Assembly (NCBI RefSeq): GCF_041380235.1
Contig: NZ_JBGIYY010000009.1
Span: 62,001 to 126,000 of the forward strand
Direction of reading: 5' to 3'
From: Glaciecola sp041380235
GTDB taxonomy: Bacteria; Pseudomonadota; Gammaproteobacteria; Enterobacterales; Alteromonadaceae
DNA length: 64,000 nucleotides
Position 1 is the first letter of the stretch. Each line of letters starts with the position of its first letter. Below are positions 27,094-36,927 of this stretch, in pieces. The position numbers were made by a program, and so were the translations under genes. A model generated the notes under the pieces. That model ran no database searches and had not been told where the DNA came from. It was given only the letters and a program-made list of their open reading frames with translations.

Positions 27094-28001
27094 CAGGCGG
27101 CCAAGGGGTCGACCTGCTGCAGGAGGTGTTCGCTATAAGATGACGCAGTATGTGCTAGGGAATGGCCTTTTAAGCGATGCTCACACACACCGCTAAGCAC
27201 AAACTGCACGTCTTCAGGAGTCACAAAATCTCGGCGATGTATAAATGCAGCGGCTTTTGCTGTGTTTAATAACGATTTGGCCGCACGGGGTGACAAAGGA
27301 TTAGGAAAATCGCTGGATTGGCGAGTGTGATTGACCAAATTTAGCACATAATGAATTACAGCATCACTGACCTTCACATTATCGACCAATGCTTGTAGCT
27401 CTTGCAGTGCATTGAAATCGATAATCGTTTTAAGTTGACTAGCCTGCGTCTCGTTTAACAGCATTGCTTTTTCTGACTGATAATCAGGGAAACCTAAGGA
27501 TAACTGCATGTTAAAACGGTCGAGCTGAGATTCAGGAAGAGGGTGGGTGCCTGATTGGTTAAGTGGATTTTGAGTCGCAATCACAAAAAATGGGCTAGGT
27601 AAATCGCGTGTGACACCATCGATGGTCACTTGACGTTCAGCCATGGCTTCGAGTAATGCGCTTTGTGTCTTCGGACTGGCGCGATTGATTTCATCAGCTA
27701 ATATGACTTGATTGAAAATCGGCCCAGGGTGAAAACTAAATTTGCTGTTTGATTGCTCATAAATATTAATGCCCAGCATGTCAGCAGGCAGTAAATCAGA
27801 GGTAAATTGAATACGTGCAAATTCCAAACCAAGCACCTGCGCAAGTGATTGTGATAATGTGGTTTTGCCCATACCCGGAAGGTCTTCAAGCAACAAATGG
27901 CCACGTGCTAATAGGCAAATCAACGACAGCTCAATTTGCGACTCTTTGCCTCTTATGACTTGGCTTATATGTTCTATACAGCTTTTGATATCTGTTCGCA
28001 T
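27093..28001 (-). CDS. MoxR-family AAA+ ATPase
   Basis: A 302-residue AAA+ ATPase of the MoxR class, with Walker A DLPGMGKTTLSQSLA near residue 39, Walker B VILADEINRASPKTQSALL near 100, sensor 1 FFVIATQNPLNQSGTHPLPE near 140, and the C-terminal lid with NPLSPRAAKSLLNTAKA (sensor 2 arginine). MoxR ATPases are chaperone-like and usually work with DUF58/vWA proteins, as encoded next to it. It is the first gene of the leftward three-gene operon and begins 155 bases from the divergent pgm gene. Confidence 0.93.
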   Translation of the reverse strand: MRTDIKSCIEHISQVIRGKESQIELSLICLLARGHLLLEDLPGMGKTTLSQSLAQVLGLEFARIQFTSDLLPADMLGINIYEQSNSKFSFHPGPIFNQVILADEINRASPKTQSALLEAMAERQVTIDGVTRDLPSPFFVIATQNPLNQSGTHPLPESQLDRFNMQLSLGFPDYQSEKAMLLNETQASQLKTIIDFNALQELQALVDNVKVSDAVIHYVLNLVNHTRQSSDFPNPLSPRAAKSLLNTAKAAAFIHRRDFVTPEDVQFVLSGVCEHRLKGHSLAHTASSYSEHLLQQVDPLAA

Positions 28002-28156
28002 GGCACTCGACTTTTATTGTTAGGCAGATAGAGTAATGTATTTATCGGCGCAAAGGCTTATTGATTTAGATACATCAGTATGTTCTTAGGTAAAAAAATT
28101 CATTACACTGTAATTTGCAAACCTCTTTTACTTCTTACATCTAAAAAGGACTAAGC

Positions 28157-29800
28157 ATGGCCAATCATCCGCTGGCGGGACAAACGCCGCAGCCGTCACA
28201 ACTGATCAACGTAGCGAAATTAACCGCGGACTACTACGCACTGCAACCCGATGTCAGTATTCCTGAGCAAGCGGTGACATTTGGTACCTCAGGACATCGG
28301 GGTAGCTCAAGCTTATGTTCATTTAATGATAGTCACATTGCCGCAATTTGTCAGGCGCTCGCTGAATATCGTTTGGCGAACAAGATTACTGGACCGATAT
28401 TTGTCGGTAAAGATACTCATGCACTGTCTGAGCCTGCGCTGATCACCGCCATTGAAGTACTTGTGGCAAATGATGTAGAGGTAGTCATTCAGCAAAATAA
28501 CGAATTTACGCCCACGCCGGTTATTTCACAGCGGATCATCCGACACAATCGCGGTCGGAAAAGCCACCTAGCCGACGGTGTAGTAATAACGCCTTCGCAT
28601 AATCCGCCCAGCGACGGCGGCTTTAAATACAACCAGACGCATGGTGGGCCAGCTGACAGCGGAACCACTGGTGCTATCCAGCGTCGAGCCAACGATATCA
28701 TCATGCAAGGTAGTCAGGCGGTAAAGCGTATGACTTTTTCTCTTGCTATGCAGGCAGACAATTTGCATGAACAAGATTTTGCGCAAGATTATATTGAAGC
28801 TCTAGCGGATGTCGTTGACATGCAGGCGATTGCCGACTCAAAGCTAAGGTTAGGTACGGACCCTTTAGGTGGCTCGGGTGTTGAGTATTGGGACAAAATT
28901 GCGCAAAGATATAATGTGGATATTACCGTGGTAAATCCGCAGGTTGACCAGCGTTTTGCATTTATGCGCTGTGATCGAGACGGTAAAATCCGTATGGACT
29001 GTTCATCCGCATATGCCATGTCAGGGCTTATTGAGCTCAAAGATAAGTTTGATGTTGCGTTTGGGAACGACCCCGATTTTGACCGACACGGCATCGTGTG
29101 TAAATCATCAGGCTTGATGAACCCGAATCATTATTTAGCCGTGGCGATTGACTACTTATATCAACATCGACCCCATTGGCACGCTTCTCAAGCAATTGGA
29201 AAAACTTTGGTATCTAGCAGTATGATTGACCGAGTTGCTCACAAGCTTGGGCGGAATTTACTTGAGATGCCGGTTGGGTTTAAATGGTTTGTAGAAGGTC
29301 TGTGCGAAGGTCAAATTGCCTTCGCAGGTGAGGAATCAGCGGGCGGAATATTCTTACAGCGAGATGGCAAGACTTGGGCGACGGACAAAGACGGCTTTAT
29401 TATGAGTCTATTGGCCGCAGAAATTACGGCGGTTAGCGGCAAAGATCCAGGAGAGCATTATAAAGACTTGACCAAAACATTTGGTGAGCCAAAGTATACG
29501 CGCATTGATGTACCCGCAAGCTTGGAACAAAAAACCACACTCTCAAATTTAAGTGCCAGTGATATTCGTGCCGATACAATGGCGGGAGAAGAGATAACCC
29601 TCATTCAAACGAATGCTCCGGGCAATAATGCTGCTATCGGAGGTGTTAAAGTGAGTACCGAAAACGGATGGTTTGCTGCTCGCCCATCGGGCACAGAGAA
29701 CGTGTATAAAATTTATGCAGAGTCGTTTAAAGGTGATAGCCATCTTCAACAAGTCATCAAAGATGCCGAGTCCCTTGTGGCTAGCGTGCTCAAAAAGTGA
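28157..29800 (+). CDS. pgm: Phosphoglucomutase (alpha-D-glucose)
   Basis: A 547-residue phosphoglucomutase interconverting glucose 1-phosphate and glucose 6-phosphate, linking glycogen with glycolysis. Landmarks: TFGTSGHRGSS near residue 42; the phosphoserine loop VVITPSHNPPSDGGFKY near 140; the metal loop FGNDPDFDRHGIV near 300; the sugar-binding GEESAGGIFLQRDG near 390; and the phosphate-binding RPSGTENVYKIYAESF near 515. Length and motifs match the E. coli Pgm group rather than phosphomannomutases. AAAAGGA precedes the ATG. The glycogen phosphorylase gene follows on the same strand after a 229-base gap with its own likely promoter. Confidence 0.96.
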   Translation: MANHPLAGQTPQPSQLINVAKLTADYYALQPDVSIPEQAVTFGTSGHRGSSSLCSFNDSHIAAICQALAEYRLANKITGPIFVGKDTHALSEPALITAIEVLVANDVEVVIQQNNEFTPTPVISQRIIRHNRGRKSHLADGVVITPSHNPPSDGGFKYNQTHGGPADSGTTGAIQRRANDIIMQGSQAVKRMTFSLAMQADNLHEQDFAQDYIEALADVVDMQAIADSKLRLGTDPLGGSGVEYWDKIAQRYNVDITVVNPQVDQRFAFMRCDRDGKIRMDCSSAYAMSGLIELKDKFDVAFGNDPDFDRHGIVCKSSGLMNPNHYLAVAIDYLYQHRPHWHASQAIGKTLVSSSMIDRVAHKLGRNLLEMPVGFKWFVEGLCEGQIAFAGEESAGGIFLQRDGKTWATDKDGFIMSLLAAEITAVSGKDPGEHYKDLTKTFGEPKYTRIDVPASLEQKTTLSNLSASDIRADTMAGEEITLIQTNAPGNNAAIGGVKVSTENGWFAARPSGTENVYKIYAESFKGDSHLQQVIKDAESLVASVLKK

Positions 29801-30029
29801 CATTTGTTATTATTGTGTATTAATATAGTAAAAATAATGTTGCAATATTACATTAAATTCGTTTTTAAGTAATTTATTCGGCATAAATTTACATTTATAT
29901 AACAAAGTAAGAGATTTATTAGGCTTTTTACGATAGTTTTGCTACCTTTATTGTAATAAAATTTCAGTGACGGCAGATTTAATTAGGTGTATCTGCAGTC
30001 CATTTATTCATTTCAATAGAGAGAGCAAA

Positions 30030-32567
30030 ATGACTACCGCTAAAAAGTCAGGAAATACGCAAATTAAAAAGCGTTCTGCTGGGTCTTTAAAGACGCCACA
30101 TAACAAGGTTACCGAACTTCCTTCACTAGATTTATCTAAAAAAGCCTTCAAAGAAGCCGTGGTTCGTCATCTTCATAGCACGCTCGGGACTGACGAGAAC
30201 AAGGCAAATAACCACGCCTGGTTTAAAGCAATTAGCGCCGCTATCCAGGAATTGGTGCTTGAGCGCTTAAGAACGACACAGAAGAACCACTACCTGAACG
30301 ACACACGAGCTGTACACTATTTTTCTGCTGAATTTTTGATGGGCAGACTGTTGTCCAACAATATGCACAATTTTGGATTGTTCGAAACAGCAGATTCTGC
30401 GCTTCAGGAGCTAGGTGTTAGCTTGGCAGATGTGTTAGAAGAAGAGCCGGATATGGCGCTTGGTAATGGCGGTTTAGGGCGTTTAGCTGCATGCTTTATT
30501 GATTCTTTGGCGACGATGGAATATCCAGCGATTGGTTATGGCATACATTACGAGCACGGTTTGTTTCGACAAGAGATTAAAAACGGTGCTCAAATCGAAC
30601 GCCCTGACAGCTGGCGTGATTATGGGAATCCTTGGGAGATATGCCGTCCTGAATCCATCCAAGAAATATCACTATATGGCTATGTTGAAACAAAATATGG
30701 TAAAAAAGGTCAAATCCAGAAGGAATGGCACCCCGGCGCAATCGTCAAAGGCCTGCCTTGGGATATTCCAGTCGTGGGCTATGGTGGCAAAACCGTAAAT
30801 GTATTGAGACTTTGGGAAAGCCAAGCGTCAAGTTATTTTAACTGGGACGTATTTAATGCTGGCGGTTATGTTGATGCTCAACGAGAAAATGTCGAATCCG
30901 AAACGATCTCTAAAGTGCTGTATCCAAACGACGAAACGGAAGCTGGCAAGGAACTGAGACTCATTCAGCAATACTTTTTCAGCGCCTGCTCTCTAAAAGA
31001 TATCATACGCCGTTATAAGCGCGCTCATGGAGATAATTGGTCACGCTTTACAGAGCAAGTGGTTATTCAGCTAAACGATACACACCCCGCGATTGCGATC
31101 CCAGAGTTAATGCGTATTTTAGTTGACAGAGCAGAGCTCGATTGGGATAGCGCATGGGCAATTTGTCAAAATACCTTTGCCTATACCAATCACACCTTGT
31201 TGCCGGAAGCCTTAGAAAAATGGCCAGCGCGAATGATCGAAAAAATATTGCCTCGTCATTTAGAAATTATCTATGAGATAAATCATCGCTTTATGGCATT
31301 GGTTGAGAAAAAATGGCCGGGTGATAACGCAATGAAGGCTAAGCTTTCGATCATCGAAGAGAGCAATGAAAAAATGGTGCGCATGGGTAATCTGAGCGTA
31401 ATTGCAGCTTTTGCCGTTAATGGTGTGGCAGAAATTCACTCTCGCTTGGTAAAACAAGACCTATTTCCGGAGTTTGACCAACTGTATCCTGGTAAGTTGA
31501 CGAACGTGACTAACGGAATCACACCCAGACGCTGGTTGAAAGCTTGTAACCCTCTGTTGTCGGATTTAATTTCAAAAAAAATCGGGAATGATTGGCCGCT
31601 GCATTTAAGTAAGTTGGATGACCTATCTGAGTTTGCCGATAACAAAACCTTCCAAAATTCATTCATGCGAGTTAAACAGAAAAATAAAGACGCGCTAGCA
31701 AAAGAGATAAAACAACTGACCGGAATATCGGTAGATACCAAAGCTATTTTCGATATTCAAATCAAACGACTGCATGAGTACAAACGTCAGCACCTTAACT
31801 TACTCCATATATTGGCGCTGTATCGTCGCTTACTTGAAAATCCTGATTATGACATTCATCCAAGAGTGTTTATCTTCGGGGCAAAAGCCGCGCCGGGCTA
31901 CGCGTTAGCTAAAACGATTATTTATGCAATTAATAAAGTAGCCGAAAAAATCAATGCCGACAATCGCGTCAATCAAAAGCTGAAAGTAGTCTTTTTGCCA
32001 AACTATCGCGTGTCACTCGCTGAAAAAATGATACCTGCGGCCGATGTATCGCAGCAAATATCCACTGCGGGCAAAGAAGCTTCGGGTACCGGCAATATGA
32101 AATTGGCATTAAATGGCGCGGTCACAATCGGTACGCTAGATGGCGCGAATATAGAAATTGCCGAGGAAGTGGGTGATGACAATATCTTTATTTTTGGTAA
32201 AACGGTTGAAGAGGTTAACGAACTTGTCAGCACCGGTTATAACCCCTATGACTATTATTACAAAAACAAAGAAATCAAAGCGGTATTAGACTGGTTAGAC
32301 AGTGATTATTTTACGCCAGGACAACCTGGTGAATTATCCTCGCTAAAACAGAGCATGCTCGATGGTGGCGACCCCTACCTAGTATTAGCTGATTTTGAAT
32401 CATACAGTGAAGCCAATATAAGGCTTGATGAGGCTTATAAAGACAAAGCACGCTGGGCAAAAATGGCCATTTTAAACACTGCAAAGATGGGCAAGTTTAC
32501 TTCTGACCGTTCTATTCAAGATTATGTCAATAAGATTTGGAAACTCGATAAGTGCAGCGTGATCTAA
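30030..32567 (+). CDS. glgP: Glycogen/starch/alpha-glucan phosphorylase
   Basis: An 845-residue family GT35 phosphorylase that releases glucose 1-phosphate from alpha-1,4-glucan. The N-terminal half has YFSAEFLMGRLLSNNM and ALGNGGLGRLAACFIDS. The catalytic C-terminal half has QIKRLHEYKRQ and the pyridoxal-phosphate site EASGTGNMKLALNG with the cofactor lysine at about residue 691. The ATG at 30030 has AGAGAG just upstream; a GTG at 29967 would add 21 unrelated residues. The product feeds the phosphoglucomutase encoded just upstream. The first 30 residues are basic and probably disordered. A strong terminator follows. Confidence 0.96.
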   Translation: MTTAKKSGNTQIKKRSAGSLKTPHNKVTELPSLDLSKKAFKEAVVRHLHSTLGTDENKANNHAWFKAISAAIQELVLERLRTTQKNHYLNDTRAVHYFSAEFLMGRLLSNNMHNFGLFETADSALQELGVSLADVLEEEPDMALGNGGLGRLAACFIDSLATMEYPAIGYGIHYEHGLFRQEIKNGAQIERPDSWRDYGNPWEICRPESIQEISLYGYVETKYGKKGQIQKEWHPGAIVKGLPWDIPVVGYGGKTVNVLRLWESQASSYFNWDVFNAGGYVDAQRENVESETISKVLYPNDETEAGKELRLIQQYFFSACSLKDIIRRYKRAHGDNWSRFTEQVVIQLNDTHPAIAIPELMRILVDRAELDWDSAWAICQNTFAYTNHTLLPEALEKWPARMIEKILPRHLEIIYEINHRFMALVEKKWPGDNAMKAKLSIIEESNEKMVRMGNLSVIAAFAVNGVAEIHSRLVKQDLFPEFDQLYPGKLTNVTNGITPRRWLKACNPLLSDLISKKIGNDWPLHLSKLDDLSEFADNKTFQNSFMRVKQKNKDALAKEIKQLTGISVDTKAIFDIQIKRLHEYKRQHLNLLHILALYRRLLENPDYDIHPRVFIFGAKAAPGYALAKTIIYAINKVAEKINADNRVNQKLKVVFLPNYRVSLAEKMIPAADVSQQISTAGKEASGTGNMKLALNGAVTIGTLDGANIEIAEEVGDDNIFIFGKTVEEVNELVSTGYNPYDYYYKNKEIKAVLDWLDSDYFTPGQPGELSSLKQSMLDGGDPYLVLADFESYSEANIRLDEAYKDKARWAKMAILNTAKMGKFTSDRSIQDYVNKIWKLDKCSVI

Positions 32568-32597
32568 GCATTTACGCTCTTGCCCCTATCTTTAGTA

Positions 32598-32625
32598 TAA
32601 AAACCAGCTTTTTGCTGGTTTTTTT
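32598..32625 (+). terminator. Rho-independent terminator after glgP
   Basis: The perfect stem AAAACCAGC/GCTGGTTTT with a short T-rich loop is followed by a T-run, 30 bases past the glgP stop. The A-run on the left could allow bidirectional function. Confidence 0.88.
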
Positions 32626-32726
32626 GTAAAGAAATTGCGTTGCAGAACGATATATAGTTTAACGTAGCGCTCTGTGCATAGCACATCGATTTTTCGGCGA
32701 CACTTTTTAAGGCGCCCATTCAGCTT

Positions 32727-34043
32727 ATGACCCTAGAACAGCATCAGCACATAAATAACATTCCTAACCGATATCACTTTATTGAGATCGTCGAAGATAT
32801 TGCGCGCACAGAAGAACGCTTCAGTTTAATGCTCCTTGACGTGATGCGATTTTCTGATGTATCAGCCGCATTCGATCATAAATCCGGCGATCTGGTGCTG
32901 CTGCAAATTGCCAATCAAATCTGTCGCATTTTTGATGATGCCACCGCGATTGGACGTTTAAGTGGCGACATATTTGGAGTAGTGTTTGTAGATGCATTCA
33001 CCCCCGATTCCATGCGGGCAAAGAACGAACGCCTTATTTCTCACTTTAAAGCTCCGTTGATGGTTAACGATACCGCGTTTATCGCTGACTTTAATGTTGG
33101 TGCCGCTATTCGTAAAAACAAAGCTACTGATTCGAACACGGTTATTTCGTTGGCTGAAAATGCCTTGAAAAAATCAAAAGCAAATCGTCACGTAAATTTT
33201 TCAGTGTTAACTGACGACAGTCAAGAAGTCACTGGTAAAGGTTTAGCGTTAAAAGCTGACCTTAAACGAGCGCTAAACAGTGAAGAGCTTGAGTTATACT
33301 TTCAACCTAAGGTTGACCTAAACACTTATGAAATTATTGGTGGCGAATGTCTATTGCGCTGGAATCACCCATTAGACGGCGTTGTGTTTCCAGGTACATT
33401 ACTACAAGCGGCTGAATCTTATAACATGATGAACGAACTTGGATACTGGACCTTAGAAAGCGCGTTTAAGGCAACCGCCGCTATTATCTCCCAAGGTTTC
33501 AGCATACCGATCTCTGTCAACATTTCACCTACTCAGCTTTACGATCCAAATATGTTGCCAAAAATCTGCAAACTTCTTGAAAAGTATGGTGTAACACCAG
33601 AAATGATAGAGATAGAATTAACCGAAGACGTCGCACTGAGCAACTCACTGTTAGTAAAGCGCCAGCTTGACGAGCTTAAGAAATTAGGCGTTGCTATTTC
33701 AATGGATGACTTTGGTAAAGGCTATTCAAACTTGAGTTTTATTCGGGATTTAGAACTGTCAGCCATCAAAATCGACAAAACATTTGTTTTAGAATTAGAA
33801 CAGTCGCCGGTGAATATTGCTATTGTCAGAGCAACCAAAACTATTTCAGACGCGAAGGGTTGTGAAACATACGCTGAGGGTATTGAGAACCCTCAGCAGC
33901 TTGCTTTATTAAAATCAATGGGTATTACAAAGGGTCAAGGCTTTTTGTTTTCGCAAGCGGTTCCCTTGACACAGTTTGTTGATTTACTAAAAGAAAATAA
34001 ATTTTCTGAAATAGTCAATGGTTCTGCTCGAAATGCAGGGTAG
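32727..34043 (+). CDS. Cytoplasmic EAL protein with degenerate GGDEF domain
   Basis: A 438-residue soluble GGDEF-EAL protein with no membrane segment and no sensor domain. The GGDEF site reads SGDIF near residue 79, so cyclase activity is not expected. The EAL half keeps catalytic features: GGECLLRW near 205 (motif ECL), VNISPTQL, EIELTEDVAL, MDDFGKGYSNL and the late YAEGIENPQQL, so c-di-GMP phosphodiesterase activity is plausible. The loop 6 reading DDFGKGYSN differs from the usual DDFGTGYSS at one position, which could alter activity. It stands alone between glgP and astE. Confidence 0.88.
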   Translation: MTLEQHQHINNIPNRYHFIEIVEDIARTEERFSLMLLDVMRFSDVSAAFDHKSGDLVLLQIANQICRIFDDATAIGRLSGDIFGVVFVDAFTPDSMRAKNERLISHFKAPLMVNDTAFIADFNVGAAIRKNKATDSNTVISLAENALKKSKANRHVNFSVLTDDSQEVTGKGLALKADLKRALNSEELELYFQPKVDLNTYEIIGGECLLRWNHPLDGVVFPGTLLQAAESYNMMNELGYWTLESAFKATAAIISQGFSIPISVNISPTQLYDPNMLPKICKLLEKYGVTPEMIEIELTEDVALSNSLLVKRQLDELKKLGVAISMDDFGKGYSNLSFIRDLELSAIKIDKTFVLELEQSPVNIAIVRATKTISDAKGCETYAEGIENPQQLALLKSMGITKGQGFLFSQAVPLTQFVDLLKENKFSEIVNGSARNAG

Positions 34044-34087
34044 GGCTTGATACCATCTGCTCGGTTTAATTTTAAAAGGCAAATCGG

Positions 34088-35086
34088 GTGTCTACTGTTC
34101 TTAACGACTTTCTTTCTTATTCTATCGAGCATGCCAACAATTGGTCGCCATTTTCATTTACCTTAGGTGAGCACACTACAGTAACATCTAACGTAAGCGG
34201 GGTGGTAACATTCACTCCTGTTGACCGAGGCCCAGAGCAAAGGCATATTGTTTTGTCTAGTGGAGTTCACGGTAACGAAACTGCACCTATGGAAATCTGT
34301 AATAAAATGATCAGCGATATCGCTGACGGCTCTCTGTTAGTATCTCATCGTGTCATGTTCATTTTCGGAAATTTACCTGCTATTGCTCTGCAGACGAGAT
34401 TTATTGAAGAAAACTTAAATCGACTATTTGCGCCAGATGTGTCTGGCATGAGTGCAGAAGTGCCCCGAGCAAAAGTCCTTATGCATGCGGTTTCTGATTT
34501 TTTCGCTGATGCAAAAGGAGAGCGTCACCACTATGATTTACATACCGCTATTCGCGCGTCGAAAAATGAGAAGTTTGCGGTCTATCCTTATTTGCACGGT
34601 CTACCATACAGCAAGTTAGAACTGCAGTTTATGTCTGATTGCGGCGTAAATACGATCTTACTGTCGCAGTCATCAACCGCTACTTTTAGCTACTATTCAT
34701 CGCGCTATCACAATGCACATACTTTTACGGTAGAGTTGGGTAAGGTTAAACCCTTTGGCGAAAATGACATGGCGCGCTTTGCATCCGCCGACAATATGTT
34801 TAGGCGCTTACTTCAAGAGCCTGTGCTAAATTTAACCCCATATAATGAATGCCCCCTTCAACTTTATGAAGTCAACCAAGTGGTGGATAAGCACCATGAA
34901 GATTTTGCTTTACACTTTTCAGACGATACCGCGAATTTCACGGACTTTCCCAAAGGAACCTTATTAGCCAGCGAGTCAGGTCAAGAATACCGGGCGCAAG
35001 TAGATGGCGAGGCAATCGTATTCCCTAATGCAGATGTGGCAATAGGTCAGCGAGCCATGTTAACGGTGGTGCCCTGTGAGCTTTGA
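34088..35086 (+). CDS. astE: Succinylglutamate desuccinylase
   Basis: A 332-residue zinc carboxypeptidase-like enzyme of the AstE/aspartoacylase family, removing succinate from N-succinylglutamate in the last step of the arginine succinyltransferase pathway. Zinc ligands are in SGVHGNETAPMEI (H and E, near residue 60) and HYDLHTAIR (second His near 150). Late in the protein FTVELGKVKPFGEN carries the catalytic Glu region. The start is GTG at 34088. The other ast genes are not in the window, so astE is separated from its pathway here, as in several marine gammaproteobacteria. It overlaps the HIT gene by 11 bases. Confidence 0.9.
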   Translation: MSTVLNDFLSYSIEHANNWSPFSFTLGEHTTVTSNVSGVVTFTPVDRGPEQRHIVLSSGVHGNETAPMEICNKMISDIADGSLLVSHRVMFIFGNLPAIALQTRFIEENLNRLFAPDVSGMSAEVPRAKVLMHAVSDFFADAKGERHHYDLHTAIRASKNEKFAVYPYLHGLPYSKLELQFMSDCGVNTILLSQSSTATFSYYSSRYHNAHTFTVELGKVKPFGENDMARFASADNMFRRLLQEPVLNLTPYNECPLQLYEVNQVVDKHHEDFALHFSDDTANFTDFPKGTLLASESGQEYRAQVDGEAIVFPNADVAIGQRAMLTVVPCEL

Positions 35087-35504
35087 ATCGTTTAATCTGC
35101 ATCCGCAGTTAGCCAAAGATAGCGTTTTGGTCTGCAGCTTAGACCTGTGTCAGGTAAGAATGATTAATGACGATAACTACCCTTGGTTTTTATTAATCCC
35201 ACAGCAAAATAATGTAACTGAATTACATCAATTGAGCGTGGCTCAGCATCAATTACTTACAAAAGAAAGTAGAATATTGAGTTTAGCGATAGAAAATTGC
35301 TTTACGCCTGCTAAGCTAAACGTAGCGAGCATCGGCAACATGGTTGCGCAACTGCACGTTCATCACATTGCTCGTTTTACTACCGATATAGCTTGGCCGA
35401 AGCCCGTTTGGGGTTTTGCTAAGATGCGTGCTTATGCACCTACAGAGTGTGAGAGACGGATAAAACAGATGACGCTTGAAATTGATAAGCAGCGGCTAAT
35501 GTAA
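35076..35504 (+). CDS. HIT domain protein
   Basis: A 142-residue histidine-triad superfamily protein, a nucleotide-binding hydrolase or transferase fold. The active-site strand reads QLHVHHIARF near residues 90-99, giving H-x-H with the third triad position replaced, as in a proteobacterial subgroup with a following AWPKPVWG motif, which is also present. The N-terminal half contains NYPWFLLIPQQNNVTELHQL, a normal HIT strand region. It is coupled to astE by overlap. The substrate is unknown. Confidence 0.85.
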   Translation: MSFESFNLHPQLAKDSVLVCSLDLCQVRMINDDNYPWFLLIPQQNNVTELHQLSVAQHQLLTKESRILSLAIENCFTPAKLNVASIGNMVAQLHVHHIARFTTDIAWPKPVWGFAKMRAYAPTECERRIKQMTLEIDKQRLM

Positions 35505-35536
35505 ACTTAAATTAATGAATGCTAGAGGGATTTAAT

Positions 35537-35857
35537 ATGATTATTACTACAACCAATTCCATCGAGGGTAAAAATATTACCCAATATTGTGGTGTCGTGA
35601 TCGGCGAAGCGATTATGGGTGCTAATGTCTTTAAAGATTTATTCGCTTCTATTCGAGATATCGTTGGCGGTCGGTCAGGCGCATATGAAGCAGAGCTAAC
35701 GAAAGCCCGTCAAATTGCCTTCGAAGAAATTGAAAGGGAAGCACATATGCTCGGCGCAGATGCGGTGGTCGGTGTGGATTTGGACTATGAGGTTGTGGGC
35801 CAAAATGGCAGCATGCTAATGGTTAGTATAAGCGGTACAGCGGTAAAACTGAGTTAG
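35537..35857 (+). CDS. YbjQ family heavy-metal-binding domain protein
   Basis: A 106-residue YbjQ (UPF0145) protein, a small pentameric fold of unknown function. The family features are TTNSIEGKNITQYCGVVIGEAIMGAN at the N-terminus (spanning residues about 4-29), FASIRDIVGGRSGAYE, and ADAVVGVDLDYEVVG. The ATG at 35537 is used because AGAGGGA lies six bases upstream; an ATG at 35519 would add six residues with no ribosome site. It follows the HIT gene after about 30 bases and may be in the same transcript. Confidence 0.9.
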   Translation: MIITTTNSIEGKNITQYCGVVIGEAIMGANVFKDLFASIRDIVGGRSGAYEAELTKARQIAFEEIEREAHMLGADAVVGVDLDYEVVGQNGSMLMVSISGTAVKLS

Positions 35858-35896
35858 TTACTATCAAAACGCCTCAATCAACAACAGGAAATTGTA

Positions 35897-36823
35897 ATGA
35901 ATAAGCCAACAGAAACAGCGAAAACCAAGACAAAACAAGCAAGCGCTATACAAATTCCTCAACAGGCTTTTGATTGGTACGATGAATATGCCCACGGGGA
36001 TATAAATCGACGGACATTTATGACCCGCTTGGCGTCATTATCGGTGGCGGGTTTATCATTAGGCGTTATTAGTAGTGCGTTGCTGCCAAACTACGCGAAT
36101 GCGGAACAAGTGTCATTTAATGACCCTTCGATAAAAGCGACTTACCAGACCTTTGAATCACCAAAAGGTCATGGAAAAGGAAACGGATACTTGGTTGTTC
36201 CAGAAAATTTAGACTCTCAGGCGCCAACGGTATTAGTGGTGCATGAAAATCGAGGACTCAATCCATACATTAAAGATGTTGCTCGCAGACTGGCCAAAGC
36301 CGGCTACATTGCTTTCGCGCCAGACGCCCTCTATCCCTTGGGCGGTTATCCAGGTAATGATGATGATGGTCGGACCATGCAGCGCTCTATGCAACGAGAT
36401 TTGATTGAGCAAGATTTTATGGCTGCTGCTACTTGGTTAAAAGCACACTCAAAAAGCACAAGCAAACTCGGTGTTGTAGGCTTTTGTTTTGGTGGATATA
36501 TTAGCAATCTACTCGCGGCAAGTATGCCTGAACAAATTGATGCGGCAGTACCGTATTATGGAACGCCGGCTTCAGAGTCGCTGCAAGCAAATGTAACAGG
36601 TCCGCTATTAATACACTTCGCGGAGCAAGACCAGCGTGTAAACGCCTCTTGGCCCGGCTATGAAGCGATTCTAAAGGCAAACAATGCTGACTATAAGGCC
36701 TACTTTTATGCCGGCGCTCAACATGGCTTTCATAACGATTCAACAAGCCGATACAGCCCTGAGGATGCCGAACTTTCTTGGCAGCGAACGCTTGATTTTT
36801 TTGCAAGCCATTTACAGGCATAA
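35897..36823 (+). CDS. Tat-exported dienelactone hydrolase family protein
   Basis: A 308-residue alpha/beta hydrolase of the dienelactone hydrolase family with a twin-arginine signal (NRRTFMTRLASLSVAGLSLG near residues 36-55, cleavage near ANAEQ), so exported folded. The DLH catalytic triad is visible: Cys in GVVGFCFGGYISN near residue 197, Asp in EQDQRVNA and His in AQHGFHND near 275. The unusually long n-region before the RR pair (about 35 residues) is common for this family of exported homologues. The substrate is unknown. It has its own promoter region downstream of ybjQ. Confidence 0.9.
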   Translation: MNKPTETAKTKTKQASAIQIPQQAFDWYDEYAHGDINRRTFMTRLASLSVAGLSLGVISSALLPNYANAEQVSFNDPSIKATYQTFESPKGHGKGNGYLVVPENLDSQAPTVLVVHENRGLNPYIKDVARRLAKAGYIAFAPDALYPLGGYPGNDDDGRTMQRSMQRDLIEQDFMAAATWLKAHSKSTSKLGVVGFCFGGYISNLLAASMPEQIDAAVPYYGTPASESLQANVTGPLLIHFAEQDQRVNASWPGYEAILKANNADYKAYFYAGAQHGFHNDSTSRYSPEDAELSWQRTLDFFASHLQA

Positions 36824-36927
36824 CGACAAACAAGTGACGTCAACAAAAACTATATTGATTCTTTGTTAAAGTTTTAGGCTGAGTTAACCGACTACTATAA
36901 ATAAGGTATGTTTATTTATAGGCGCGT

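Noticed and set aside
29967..30029. GTG start of glgP
   Set aside because: The added 21 residues match nothing in the family and the ATG at 30030 has a purine-rich site.
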